From NCBI RefSeq assembly GCF_964340835.1, contig NZ_OZ204251.1: a stretch of DNA of 64,000 bases. The stretch is one strand, 5' to 3'. The notes beneath the pieces were generated by a model, which did no database searches, had not been told where the DNA came from, and was given only the letters and a program-made list of their open reading frames with translations. The position numbers and the translations under genes were made by a program. This document shows positions 42,462-51,400 of the stretch, piece after piece; position 1 is the stretch's first letter, and each line of letters starts with the position of its first letter. This DNA comes from Bombilactobacillus bombi. Lineage in GTDB: Bacteria > Bacillota > Bacilli > Lactobacillales > Lactobacillaceae.

Positions 42462-43601
42462 ATGCAGACAATTGGATTATTAGCAGTGATTTTATTTTTG
42501 GCAGCGGTCAGTGGACATCTTAGTGCACGGCTGGGCTTGCCCACGGTTGTGGGTCAACTGGTGTTAGGAGTAATTATGGGACCAATATTGCATTGGATTC
42601 AACAAACTTCGTTATTGACGCTGGGAGCAGATATTGGGTTAATCTTGTTAATGTTTCTAGCTGGAGCCAATAGCGATATCCAATTATTGCGTAAATTTTG
42701 GCGTCCGGGAGTAATAGTTGCTGTCTCGGGGGTCGTGGTGCCAGTGGTGATTATGACGGCTTTAGGATTTGCTGGACATTTGTCCGGTCAAGAAAGTATT
42801 TATCTGGGTGTGATATTTTCTGCCACTTCAGTGTCTATTTCGGTAGATGTTTTGCGGGAATTTGAACAATTAAACAGCGCTGAAGGAACGACAATTCTTG
42901 CCGCCGCAGTAGTAGATGACATCTTAGCTATGATTGCTTTAGGATTATTAACAGCATTCACAAGTACGCAGTCTGTAAATTTGGCATTAATATTATTATT
43001 ACAAGTGGGTTACTTTGTTTTATTATGGTTTTCACGTCCATTGATTAAAAAAATATTATTTCTCAGTCAGCGTTTATTAGTCAGTGCGAATGTGACTATT
43101 GTTGCTTTAGTTATTGTATTTGCTTTGGCAGCTACAGCAGAATGGGCCCATTTAAGCAGTGCCATTGGGGCTTTTTTTGCCGGAATAATTATCAGGCAAA
43201 CACCCCATGGTTCTAAAATCACAACGCAATTGCAAACTCTCGGTTATGCACTATTTATTCCGCTCTTTTTTGTTAATATTGGACTCCAAATGCGCTTAAA
43301 TGGAATTAAACAATCATGGGGATTCTTTGTGATTTTAACGATAGCAGCAGTACTGACTAAGTTAGTAGGTGCTGGCTTAGGAGCCAAAGGGGCGGGATTT
43401 TCCAGGAAAAGTTCTTTAGTAATTGGCATGGGGATGGTTTCCAGAGGTGAAATGGCCTTAGTAGTTGCGCAAATTGGTCATGCGCAGCATTTACTGAATA
43501 GTAATGATTACTCGTTAGTTATTGCTGTTATTATTGCAACCACCATCTTAGCGCCATTACTGTTAAAATGGGCGTTGAATGTATCCCAAGCGAATAACTA
43601 G
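42462..43601 (+). CDS. CPA2-family cation/proton antiporter (NapA/Kef-type)
   Basis: A 379-aa membrane protein of about 12 helices from the CPA2 monovalent cation:proton antiporter family. LGLPTVVGQLVLGVIMGP in helix 2 and loop, the AAAVVDDILAMIALGLL segment with the paired aspartates of the ion site, and LSSAIGAFFAGIIIRQTPHG are typical. It exchanges Na+ or K+ for protons in pH and salt homeostasis. There is no C-terminal RCK/TrkA domain, so it is NapA-like and not a full KefB/C. An AGGGAG site precedes the ATG. Expression is probably controlled by the attenuator in its leader. Confidence 0.9.
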   Translation: MQTIGLLAVILFLAAVSGHLSARLGLPTVVGQLVLGVIMGPILHWIQQTSLLTLGADIGLILLMFLAGANSDIQLLRKFWRPGVIVAVSGVVVPVVIMTALGFAGHLSGQESIYLGVIFSATSVSISVDVLREFEQLNSAEGTTILAAAVVDDILAMIALGLLTAFTSTQSVNLALILLLQVGYFVLLWFSRPLIKKILFLSQRLLVSANVTIVALVIVFALAATAEWAHLSSAIGAFFAGIIIRQTPHGSKITTQLQTLGYALFIPLFFVNIGLQMRLNGIKQSWGFFVILTIAAVLTKLVGAGLGAKGAGFSRKSSLVIGMGMVSRGEMALVVAQIGHAQHLLNSNDYSLVIAVIIATTILAPLLLKWALNVSQANN

Positions 43602-43657
43602 TTCTTAATTATGGCTTAGTAAAAACTCACTAGTTGTCAAATTGACTGACTGTATTG

Positions 43658-43713
43658 AATCTGTCTTAATTATGCTTGTAGAATAACTCAAGTATAACTA
43701 GGACAGATTTTTT
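43658..43713 (+). terminator. Terminator after the antiporter
   Basis: AATCTGTC (43658-43665) and GACAGATT (43702-43709) with partly paired inner sequence (CTTG/CAAG), followed by TTTTT. Confidence 0.75.
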
Positions 43714-43856
43714 AGTATTTATAATAAGCAGTTGCTATTTAAATTTGCCTTTAAAAATAGATAATAAAGATATTTTCTTGAAATTTAGCATATAAATACT
43801 ATAATTAGTTTGTAGATGCCTCTAGAGTTATGTTTTTATAAAGGATAATGCAAATT

Positions 43857-46800
43857 ATGAAAAATAAAAAAGTTTACCTGATGTCACTGTTTGCTTTCTT
43901 TATTTTTTTGCTTATGGTAACGATTACAAACAATGCGCAGGCTAGTGCTCAATCGCAAACAATTACGCCTCTGACCACTACTAGTGTACCCAATTTACAA
44001 GCCAATGCTGCAAAGAAAATGAACAATTTCTCAATGACTACTATGCCGGCAGCAAACAGGATAGTCCGAGCTACAGATAATCCTTATGATTCGCCGGACC
44101 ATGATTTGGATTTGGTGGAAGATGGTAATGGCGGTTATGAAGCAGATGTTTATACTGCAAAAGGCTTATTTGAAGCAGTTTGGGATCCTGCTAGTCCGAC
44201 TTGGGATTTTAATCGGAACAATCCTAACAACTGGAAGGATTTGTTTAGTAAAGGAATCTTAGGCGAGGATGCTAATTTACATTTGGGTGGGAGCTATAAA
44301 GCTAATGTTTATTTACCCATTTCTAACATTCATAAAATTGTTTTGATGAATAATATTGATTTATCTAAGATAGATGACTTAACTGCAAAAAATTATCGAA
44401 TGAATTATCAATTGCCAGCTAATAACATAGGCCGTGGAAATGAAATTAATAGTAAAACTTCATATAAATATGTAGCAATTAGACACGATAACTTATTGAT
44501 TGATGGTAAAAATCAGTATATAGTGATGGGTTTCAACAATTTTGCTTTGATAGGACATAATTGGGCTGCAAAAGAAGATAAAACTGTAACTTATCCTGAT
44601 GGTACTAGTGGACTACAACCATATAAGGAAGACTGGACAATAGAAAATCTTGATATTTATGGGACAACTTATTGGGGGTTTATTAGTTGCAATACTGGAA
44701 TCGCTAAGAATCGGGTTGCAATAAAAATGAAAGAGCCAATTAAGCAACCAGGGGATGTTGGTTATAATTCTGACAAAAATGATCCCACTTCAGATTATAA
44801 TCGTGCAAATAATTTGGATGATTATAAAAAGGGATTGGCTGGCGGTTATAGTTGGATTACTTATGATAATGTTCATTATGTCGGTTCCCAATTTTCCTGG
44901 ACTGGGGGTGGAACTTCCGGGGTAACTATTTTAGGAGATACTTCTGGTAAATCTGTACGTTCCTTTAGAGCGCCAGATAGTGATTTTATTTGGCTTTCTG
45001 AATCTAATAATCTGCCCATTGATAGTAATAATAATGCTGCTGTTCCTCATGGTGGTAATGACCAACAAAACTTTGAAGTTGATCAAGTTGAATTTGGCAA
45101 AGACTGTAATTATACTGGAACCACTTATAATGGAAATACGCTGGAATTAACTGGTAGTGCTGTCTTTAGAGATGGAGCCAAAGTTGATTTGTATCCTCAC
45201 GGAACTGATACGGCTGAACATCATGATGGAGGCATGGCTTATGGTATTTCCATGCCCAGTGGGAAGCCGACCATTAATATGTATGGTAGCGCGCAATTAA
45301 ATATTCACTGTAACGGCCTTGATCCTAATGAAGTTCCTTCAAGTGATGATGGCCACATTTTTGACGCAATATTACCTTGTGGTGGTATTTATATGGGGAG
45401 TACTAATTCAGAATTGCAATTTCATAAGTCACCTGATAGTAATGATTCTCCAACAATTAATATTGATAGTGAGGGAAAAATTTTTCATAATTATCCATTA
45501 ATTAAGATGATGGGTGGTATTGCCAATCTTTCTCATGGTACATTCCATGTCAAAGCTAACAAATTAGGTGATTATACTAACAGTACAAATGCTACAGATG
45601 GTGGATTAATGTCTGTAGGTAGTGGGATGAAGATTAATGTCAAAACCGGTGGGGATTTTAGTATTTCTATTGGTGATAAAGATAATAATCCTAAGTCCAT
45701 AATTCATTTGTTATATGCAAGTGATAAAATGGATGTTAGTATTATGAATCCTAAAAATGTTACCTTAGATTTACGGAAACATCAAGGTGCTAATAATGCT
45801 TTAGTTTATATTAATTCTGGTGATGCAAATGCAAGTGGTGCCGATATTAATGCTTATGATACGCGAATTAGTGCCTTTGGTGATAATAAGCAACAAACCA
45901 CACTAGGAAATCCTGGAGTAGCTTCTTCAGATCCTAATTATGGTAAAGTCGTCAGTTTAGGTATGGGGGAGACTGTTAGTTCTAGTAATCCGGCAGGAAC
46001 AACAACACCTTTGCCGGTGCGAGTGCAACGACTCGTCTTACCTTTTTCCCGTGGAGCTATTACGGCGAATTTATATTTAAATGGTTCTAAAATTATTCAA
46101 GCTCCAGATAATCCTCCTAATGATTTGGAGTTGAAAACTTTAAAGGCAGCGATGGAAGATATGCAGGGCAAGGAATTTAGCTATATTCGACTTTCTGATT
46201 TGCCTGGTCCTTCACTGACAGAAACATCGAATTCAGTTTATCCGATAGCCAATCGGACTATTAGTGGTACTGTTGGTGGTAAAGCATGGCAAGTAGCTGA
46301 TAATGAAGATCCTTCAGATCCAATATTTAAACCGGATCCACCACTTGTACAAGTACAAGTAGTCCGTAAAGATGGGAGTATTATCGATTTAGGCACAAAA
46401 ACTAATAAGGAATCGGCGAAGCAAAAAGCCACTACTGACCCAAACGATATTGCTGTTTATCCCGTTACTCCTAATCTACTGATAGATAATGAAGGTAATT
46501 TAGACGTTTCTAATACTGATAATTTAGGCAAACCAGTTATAGATTCTCAAGATAATCCGAAATATCTGCAAGATAATGAAATAAAGTGGACACCTCAAGG
46601 ACAGGGGCAATACACTTTTAAATATGATTTAGATACTTTAGTGGATCAGTATAATCAGAATTTGAAAGCGGGACAGTTACCATTACATCTCAAATCTTCT
46701 GATCAAATAAAAACGAGCGCAGTGACTAACTATCAATCATCACCTATTACTACTACCAAGGTGGTTAATTTAGTGATGACAGCTGATAAAGCCCCAGATT

Positions 46801-47942
46801 ATCTTTTAGGTGATACGATTCATGTCCCAATTCATTATCATGATGGGGATGTCGATGCTAAAACGATTACTATTACGGGTAAGATTGATGGTCAGCCAAT
46901 TCCGGATGCTACTATTGACAACATTAAGCATGATACAGACACTTCTTATGACTGGACAATTGATAAGCAAACCCAAACTGCAGGTGAACATAGTTTAGTA
47001 TTTTCAGGTATTGATGATCAAACTAATAAAATTGAAAAAGATATCATCTGGAATTATAAAGTGTTGAATCTGCCTGCTTATCAAGGTGTTAAAAAAGTTT
47101 CCGGTGTGAATGGAGATAATATTTTAGGTGGTATGCAGCATGTAACAACTACCTTTACACCTAAAGCCAACGCCCCAGTCCATCATATCAAAATCAGCCA
47201 TGACAACAGTCAAGATATTGGTGCCATTGAGAAATATTCTGGTTCAACCATCGTGGCTGCTTATAAGGACGCCAACGGCAAGGTAGTAAAATCGAAGCCA
47301 ATTGAGTTTACTTTAGATAAAGAATACGCGCCTACTGATTTTGGCTTTAGTGGTAATGACTTTTTGGCAGGAACTATCTTTATTGTGAATAACAAAGTGG
47401 AGATAACAGCTGGAAAAAATAATCCTGTTAAGATTGGCAATAATATTATTACTTCGATTGCTGCTGACCAAACTCATAAAGATTTAGGTCAGAGTAATGA
47501 TTTGAGCTATAACATGATTGGGATAATTAAATTAGATGTTCCTGGTCAAATTGATTACGGTTCGCATCATTTGCCAAAGCAAGGAAAGTTGACTATTAAA
47601 AAACTAACCAACAATTTAAAAATAACCAACGATACTACTAAAGAACATGCTGTTAAACTCACAGCTTCAGTTTCTGCCCCTGATTCCAATAATGCAATTG
47701 CTAGATTTTTGCGTTATCAGGATGGCTCAGGCAATGAACATTTGTTAGATAATAACTATCTTATCTATCAAAATTCCAATTTGAGTGCTGATGCGCATGG
47801 TGTGAATATTTCTCAGCAATGGTTTGACAAGAATAAGCAAGTTCAGGGTCCAATTTTAGATTTAGACTTGCCGCAAACACCGACAATTATGCGTAAGCCA
47901 TATAATGCTGATATTACTTGGTCCTTAGTTTTCGGACCATAA
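43857..47942 (+). CDS. Giant WxL-type beta-helix surface protein 4
   Basis: An intact secreted protein of about 1361 aa. Signal peptide (1-30, NNAQASAQS). N-terminal segment with FEAVWDPASPTWDFNRNNPN, shared with surface protein 5. Predicted beta-helix (about 140-720) with IRHDNLLIDGKNQYIVMGFN, ENLDIYGTTYWGFISCNTG, DCNYTGTTYNG and CGGIYM: cysteines at the same places as in protein 5. Ig-like modules (about 800-1200) follow, and a C-terminal WxL-like domain ends YNADITWSLVFGP with a canonical second motif. I use ATG 43857, since AAGGA at 43841-43845 is too close to ATG 43848. No 62-aa HTH gene precedes this copy. The function is probably adhesion; no active-site motif was seen. Confidence 0.83.
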   Translation: MKNKKVYLMSLFAFFIFLLMVTITNNAQASAQSQTITPLTTTSVPNLQANAAKKMNNFSMTTMPAANRIVRATDNPYDSPDHDLDLVEDGNGGYEADVYTAKGLFEAVWDPASPTWDFNRNNPNNWKDLFSKGILGEDANLHLGGSYKANVYLPISNIHKIVLMNNIDLSKIDDLTAKNYRMNYQLPANNIGRGNEINSKTSYKYVAIRHDNLLIDGKNQYIVMGFNNFALIGHNWAAKEDKTVTYPDGTSGLQPYKEDWTIENLDIYGTTYWGFISCNTGIAKNRVAIKMKEPIKQPGDVGYNSDKNDPTSDYNRANNLDDYKKGLAGGYSWITYDNVHYVGSQFSWTGGGTSGVTILGDTSGKSVRSFRAPDSDFIWLSESNNLPIDSNNNAAVPHGGNDQQNFEVDQVEFGKDCNYTGTTYNGNTLELTGSAVFRDGAKVDLYPHGTDTAEHHDGGMAYGISMPSGKPTINMYGSAQLNIHCNGLDPNEVPSSDDGHIFDAILPCGGIYMGSTNSELQFHKSPDSNDSPTINIDSEGKIFHNYPLIKMMGGIANLSHGTFHVKANKLGDYTNSTNATDGGLMSVGSGMKINVKTGGDFSISIGDKDNNPKSIIHLLYASDKMDVSIMNPKNVTLDLRKHQGANNALVYINSGDANASGADINAYDTRISAFGDNKQQTTLGNPGVASSDPNYGKVVSLGMGETVSSSNPAGTTTPLPVRVQRLVLPFSRGAITANLYLNGSKIIQAPDNPPNDLELKTLKAAMEDMQGKEFSYIRLSDLPGPSLTETSNSVYPIANRTISGTVGGKAWQVADNEDPSDPIFKPDPPLVQVQVVRKDGSIIDLGTKTNKESAKQKATTDPNDIAVYPVTPNLLIDNEGNLDVSNTDNLGKPVIDSQDNPKYLQDNEIKWTPQGQGQYTFKYDLDTLVDQYNQNLKAGQLPLHLKSSDQIKTSAVTNYQSSPITTTKVVNLVMTADKAPDYLLGDTIHVPIHYHDGDVDAKTITITGKIDGQPIPDATIDNIKHDTDTSYDWTIDKQTQTAGEHSLVFSGIDDQTNKIEKDIIWNYKVLNLPAYQGVKKVSGVNGDNILGGMQHVTTTFTPKANAPVHHIKISHDNSQDIGAIEKYSGSTIVAAYKDANGKVVKSKPIEFTLDKEYAPTDFGFSGNDFLAGTIFIVNNKVEITAGKNNPVKIGNNIITSIAADQTHKDLGQSNDLSYNMIGIIKLDVPGQIDYGSHHLPKQGKLTIKKLTNNLKITNDTTKEHAVKLTASVSAPDSNNAIARFLRYQDGSGNEHLLDNNYLIYQNSNLSADAHGVNISQQWFDKNKQVQGPILDLDLPQTPTIMRKPYNADITWSLVFGP

Positions 47943-47949
47943 AATGATG

Positions 47950-47982
47950 AAACGTAGATATGAAAAGATATCTACGTTTTTT
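47950..47982 (+). terminator. Terminator of surface gene 4
   Basis: AAACGTAGATAT pairs perfectly with ATATCTACGTTT around a 6-nt loop, followed by T's. Confidence 0.9.
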
Positions 47983-48035
47983 GAAATTATAAAGAAAATA
48001 TTTGATGTAATTTTCATATTATTTTGGTTAATCAG

Positions 48036-48064
48036 TTGACATGATGTTTGGAACATGGTAAATT
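48036..48064 (+). promoter_or_regulatory. Promoter of the Mg transporter operon
   Basis: TTGACA at 48036-48041 and TAAATT at 48059-48064 are 17 nt apart, about 25 nt before the riboswitch. Confidence 0.8.
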
Positions 48065-48087
48065 AAGCGCGTTGTTATTTAGTTGAA

Positions 48088-48232
48088 TATCAAGAGGCTC
48101 CTACACGGACACAAGCTGCTGTACAGAAACGTTGCGAAACGCCAATGTATAGGACAGAAATTGCCGATCGAAGGCTATTTCCCAAGCAGCTATGGCTGAC
48201 GTCTTTACGCCGGGTAGTGCTAAAATAAAATT
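48088..48232 (+). promoter_or_regulatory. M-box (ykoK) magnesium riboswitch
   Basis: The leader carries the conserved M-box blocks in order: GAGGCTCCTACACGGACACA, GCTGCTGTACAGAAACGTTG, GAAACGCCAATGTATAGGAC, AGAAATTGCCGAT, CAGCTATGGCTGAC, ACGCCGGGTAGTGCTAAA. M-box RNAs fold when Mg2+ is high and let a terminator form. A 22-nt A/T palindrome (about 48221-48242) follows and a strong terminator hairpin lies at 48244-48270, directly before the MgtA-type ATPase gene. So the gene is made only at low magnesium. Confidence 0.95.
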
Positions 48233-48243
48233 TTATTTTAGGG

Positions 48244-48270
48244 AGCCGCGAAGCAAATCGCGGCTTTTTT
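48244..48270 (+). terminator. Expression-platform terminator of the M-box
   Basis: AGCCGCGA (48244-48251) and TCGCGGCT (48258-48265) form a GC-rich stem followed by six T's. Part of its 5' side could pair with riboswitch sequence (GGCTCC region) to give the antiterminated state. Confidence 0.85.
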
Positions 48271-48312
48271 GTAGGAATCTCCTTGCCATTAAGTTTAGCA
48301 GGAGGTTTTTTT

Positions 48313-50958
48313 ATGGCTATTTTTCAAGATTATAAACAAGTTGCCCAACAAGTACCCCAAGAGGTATTACACACATTGCAAACGTCAATGCATGGTTTGA
48401 CTGCTGAGCAAGTGGTTTCTTTACGAGAACAATATGGCAGTAATAAATTAACTTATCACCATAAAACGCCGTTGGCAGTTCAAGTTGTTCAAGCTTTTGT
48501 GACTCCCTTTACAATGGTCTTAGTAATTTTAGGGATTATTTCTTTTTTGACAGATTATGTTTGGGCCACGCCGACAACTCGAGACTTAACGGGTACATTA
48601 ATTATTGCATTAATGGTGATTGCAAGTGGAACCATGACCTTGATTCAATCGGTGAAATCGACCAATGCTGCGGAAAACTTGCAGTCTATGGTGAAAGTGA
48701 CTGTTCAAGTATGGCGGAACCAACAATTACAAGAGCTCGCTTTAGATGAGTTAGTTGTTGGGGATGTGGTTAAGTTAGCTGCTGGTGATATGATTCCCGC
48801 TGATTTACGTTTACTACAAACAAGAGATTTATTTGTATCGCAAGCTGCTTTAACTGGTGAAAGTTATCCCGTTGAAAAACAAGCTCACTATGAAAATAGT
48901 AATTATGAAGACATAACTGATTATCCGACACTGGCTTTTATGGGCAGTAATGTTGTCAGTGGTACAGCAGTAGGAGTTGTAATTGCGGTGGGCTCTACCA
49001 CTCGATTTGGTAAAGTGACACAAAGTATTACAAATAATAAGAAAAATCAGACCAACTTTGATATTGGCATTAGTCAAACCTCATGGCTGTTAATTAAATT
49101 TATGGCAGTCATGGCCCCGATTGTTTGTGTATTAAATGGCTTCACCAAAGGAGATTGGGGACAGGCAATACTATTTGGTTTATCTATGGCTGTTGGGTTA
49201 ACTCCTGAAATGCTGCCCGTTATTGTGACTACTAATCTGGTCCGGGGAGCTTTGAAAATGTCTCAGAGTGGCACGATTGTTAAGAATGTGAACGCCATCC
49301 AAAACTTTGGTGCCATGGATGTACTTTGTACGGACAAAACGGGCACCTTAACTCAAGACCAAATTATTTTAGAATATCATTATGATGCTAATCATCAAGA
49401 AGACGATAATATTTTAAAGTATGCTTACTTGAATAGTCGTTTTCAAACGGGATTAAATAATTTAATGGATAAAGCGATTATTCAAGCAGCTCAAAACGAA
49501 TTGCAAATCGATGATTCTCAATATCAAAAAATTGATGAATTGCCATTTGATTTTTCTCGGCGACGCATGAGTACGATTGTTCAAGAAAATAACGGCGAAG
49601 TAGAAATGGTCACTAAGGGTGCCATTGAAGAGATGCTGAGTATTTCTAATCAGGTATTAACACAAGGCCAAGTCGAGCCCTTGACGACTCAATGGCACCA
49701 ACAAATTCTGCAACAAGTCGCCGCTTTGAATCATGACGGCTTGCGAGTTTTAGGATTAGCTGTTAAGAACAATCCGCAACCACAGGTAGGTTCAGAATTG
49801 AGTGTAGCAGATGAAGCTCAGATGACATTTTTAGGTTATTTAGCTTTCTTAGATCCACCTAAAAGTACTGCAGCTCAAGCAATTCAGGCCTTACATGACC
49901 ATGGGACCGAGGTTAAAATTATTACCGGAGATAATTTATTAGTAACCCAAGCTGTTTGTCGTAATCTAGGCTTTAAAGTGAATAATCTTCTGACTGGCGC
50001 GCAGGTAAGTCATTTAACTACTGAAGAACTTGCTGCTGCTGTAGAAAAGACCAATATATTTGTTAAAATTGCTCCCGATCAAAAAGCCCAAATTGTCCAA
50101 GCGTTACGGACCAATGGCCATGTGGTTGGCTTTTTAGGAGATGGAATTAATGATGCGCCATCGTTAAAAATTGCCGACGTAGGTATTTCAGTTGATACAG
50201 CAGTTGATATTGCTAAGCAATCCGCTGCCATTGTTTTATTGAAAAAGGATTTAATGATTTTAGAACAAGGAGTCATCACGGGACGGCAAACTTTTGGTAA
50301 TATTATGAAATATGTCAAAGCTACTTGCTCATCTAATTTTGGTAATATGTTTTCTGTGCTTTGTGCAAGTGCGTTTTTACCATTTTTACCCATGCAACCG
50401 ATGCAGTTATTACTCTTGAATTTAATCTATGATTTATCTTGTCTATCTATTCCTTGGGATCGGATGGATGCGCAGTATTTAAAAACGCCACGTAAATGGG
50501 AAGCTCAAAGTATCTTGAGTTTTATGAAATTTTTTGGTCCGACGAGTTCGATTTTTGATATTACGACTTTTCTAGCATTATATTGTTTTATTTGTCCACA
50601 AGTTATTGGCAGTTCTTTTTCAACTGCTAGTGGTGTGGCTCGTCAACAATTTATCTGGCTTTTCAATAGTGGTTGGTTTGTAGAGTCCTTATGGACGCAA
50701 ACACTAGTTTTGCATGCATTGCGTACTCAAAAGTTACCTTTTATTCAAAGTCAAGCTTCAGGAATAATGACTTTGGTGACTACTTTTGCTGTGGTAGTAG
50801 GGTCCATTTTGCCGTTTACCAAAATTGGAACTACCTTGCATTTGACAGCTTTGCCAGTGAGTTTCTGGGGATTGTTGCTGATAACTTGTCTGGCATATCT
50901 GTTGTTGGTTACCCTTGTAAAACGTTGGTATATTAGTCGCTTTTCTACATTATTATAG
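48313..50958 (+). CDS. mgtA: MgtA-type P3B magnesium-importing ATPase
   Basis: An 881-aa P-type ATPase. The N-terminal part has SLREQYGSNKLTYHHKTPLA, as in cation ATPases; then TGESYPVEK, Asp341 in DKTGTLTQ (phosphorylated), MVTKGAIEEML in the nucleotide domain and GDGINDAPSL. The C-terminal membrane segment with NFGNMFSVLCASAFLPFLPM is characteristic of MgtA/MgtB. It imports Mg2+. The frame is open to TTG 48283, but AGGAGG at 48300-48305 fits ATG 48313. Control by the M-box leader supports the magnesium assignment. It is followed after 11 nt by a 69-aa membrane protein gene. Confidence 0.93.
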   Translation: MAIFQDYKQVAQQVPQEVLHTLQTSMHGLTAEQVVSLREQYGSNKLTYHHKTPLAVQVVQAFVTPFTMVLVILGIISFLTDYVWATPTTRDLTGTLIIALMVIASGTMTLIQSVKSTNAAENLQSMVKVTVQVWRNQQLQELALDELVVGDVVKLAAGDMIPADLRLLQTRDLFVSQAALTGESYPVEKQAHYENSNYEDITDYPTLAFMGSNVVSGTAVGVVIAVGSTTRFGKVTQSITNNKKNQTNFDIGISQTSWLLIKFMAVMAPIVCVLNGFTKGDWGQAILFGLSMAVGLTPEMLPVIVTTNLVRGALKMSQSGTIVKNVNAIQNFGAMDVLCTDKTGTLTQDQIILEYHYDANHQEDDNILKYAYLNSRFQTGLNNLMDKAIIQAAQNELQIDDSQYQKIDELPFDFSRRRMSTIVQENNGEVEMVTKGAIEEMLSISNQVLTQGQVEPLTTQWHQQILQQVAALNHDGLRVLGLAVKNNPQPQVGSELSVADEAQMTFLGYLAFLDPPKSTAAQAIQALHDHGTEVKIITGDNLLVTQAVCRNLGFKVNNLLTGAQVSHLTTEELAAAVEKTNIFVKIAPDQKAQIVQALRTNGHVVGFLGDGINDAPSLKIADVGISVDTAVDIAKQSAAIVLLKKDLMILEQGVITGRQTFGNIMKYVKATCSSNFGNMFSVLCASAFLPFLPMQPMQLLLLNLIYDLSCLSIPWDRMDAQYLKTPRKWEAQSILSFMKFFGPTSSIFDITTFLALYCFICPQVIGSSFSTASGVARQQFIWLFNSGWFVESLWTQTLVLHALRTQKLPFIQSQASGIMTLVTTFAVVVGSILPFTKIGTTLHLTALPVSFWGLLLITCLAYLLLVTLVKRWYISRFSTLL

Positions 50959-50969
50959 GAGGCTAAAAG

Positions 50970-51179
50970 ATGAAAAACAAAACAATCCGTTATCCGGTGC
51001 AAGCAGCTATTGCCTTGGCTTGGTTATGTTTGGGTGGGGCTTGGCTGTTCCATCGGCCTCTCACCGGCGGTCAAATTATAATGGCAGTTTTATTGATTGG
51101 TGTGGCACTGTTAATGTTGGTGGATGCTACAGCTATAGGACATCGATATCTGAATCAAATCTTAAATCTGAAAAAATAA
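50970..51179 (+). CDS. 69-aa membrane protein co-transcribed with mgtA
   Basis: A small protein with two hydrophobic helices (about 10-27 and 34-52) and a basic tail (LNQILNLKK). AGGAGG precedes the ATG, 11 nt after the mgtA stop, so it is under the same M-box control. It may modulate the transporter, as small membrane peptides do for MgtA in enterobacteria (MgtR-type), but the sequence is unrelated to those and the idea is inference. Confidence 0.7.
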   Translation: MKNKTIRYPVQAAIALAWLCLGGAWLFHRPLTGGQIIMAVLLIGVALLMLVDATAIGHRYLNQILNLKK

Positions 51180-51194
51180 AAATATTATGTAAGT

Positions 51195-51229
51195 AATCTC
51201 CCAAAGAAAAAATTTTGGGAGATTTTTTT
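51195..51229 (+). terminator. Terminator of the mgtA operon
   Basis: AATCTCCCAAA and TTTGGGAGATT, an 11-bp perfect stem, followed by T's. Confidence 0.9.
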
Positions 51230-51335
51230 GTTTTATAAGAGTTAAGATACTTTTTCAAAGTTTAAAGACGGCCTTAATTTCTAGATAATAATTGTAACAA
51301 CAAGATAAATTATTATGCAACTTTAGCAATTAAAA

Positions 51336-51344
51336 TGCTATAAT
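51336..51344 (+). promoter_or_regulatory. Extended -10 promoter of surface gene 5
   Basis: TGCTATAAT matches the extended -10 consensus; no good -35 is seen. The same TGnTATAWT form precedes cassette 1, the gap at 23871 and the copper operon. Confidence 0.55.
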
Positions 51345-51400
51345 GATAAAGCAAAAGCTAGTTACTATAAAAATATTTATGTAATTTAGGTGATTGAAGA

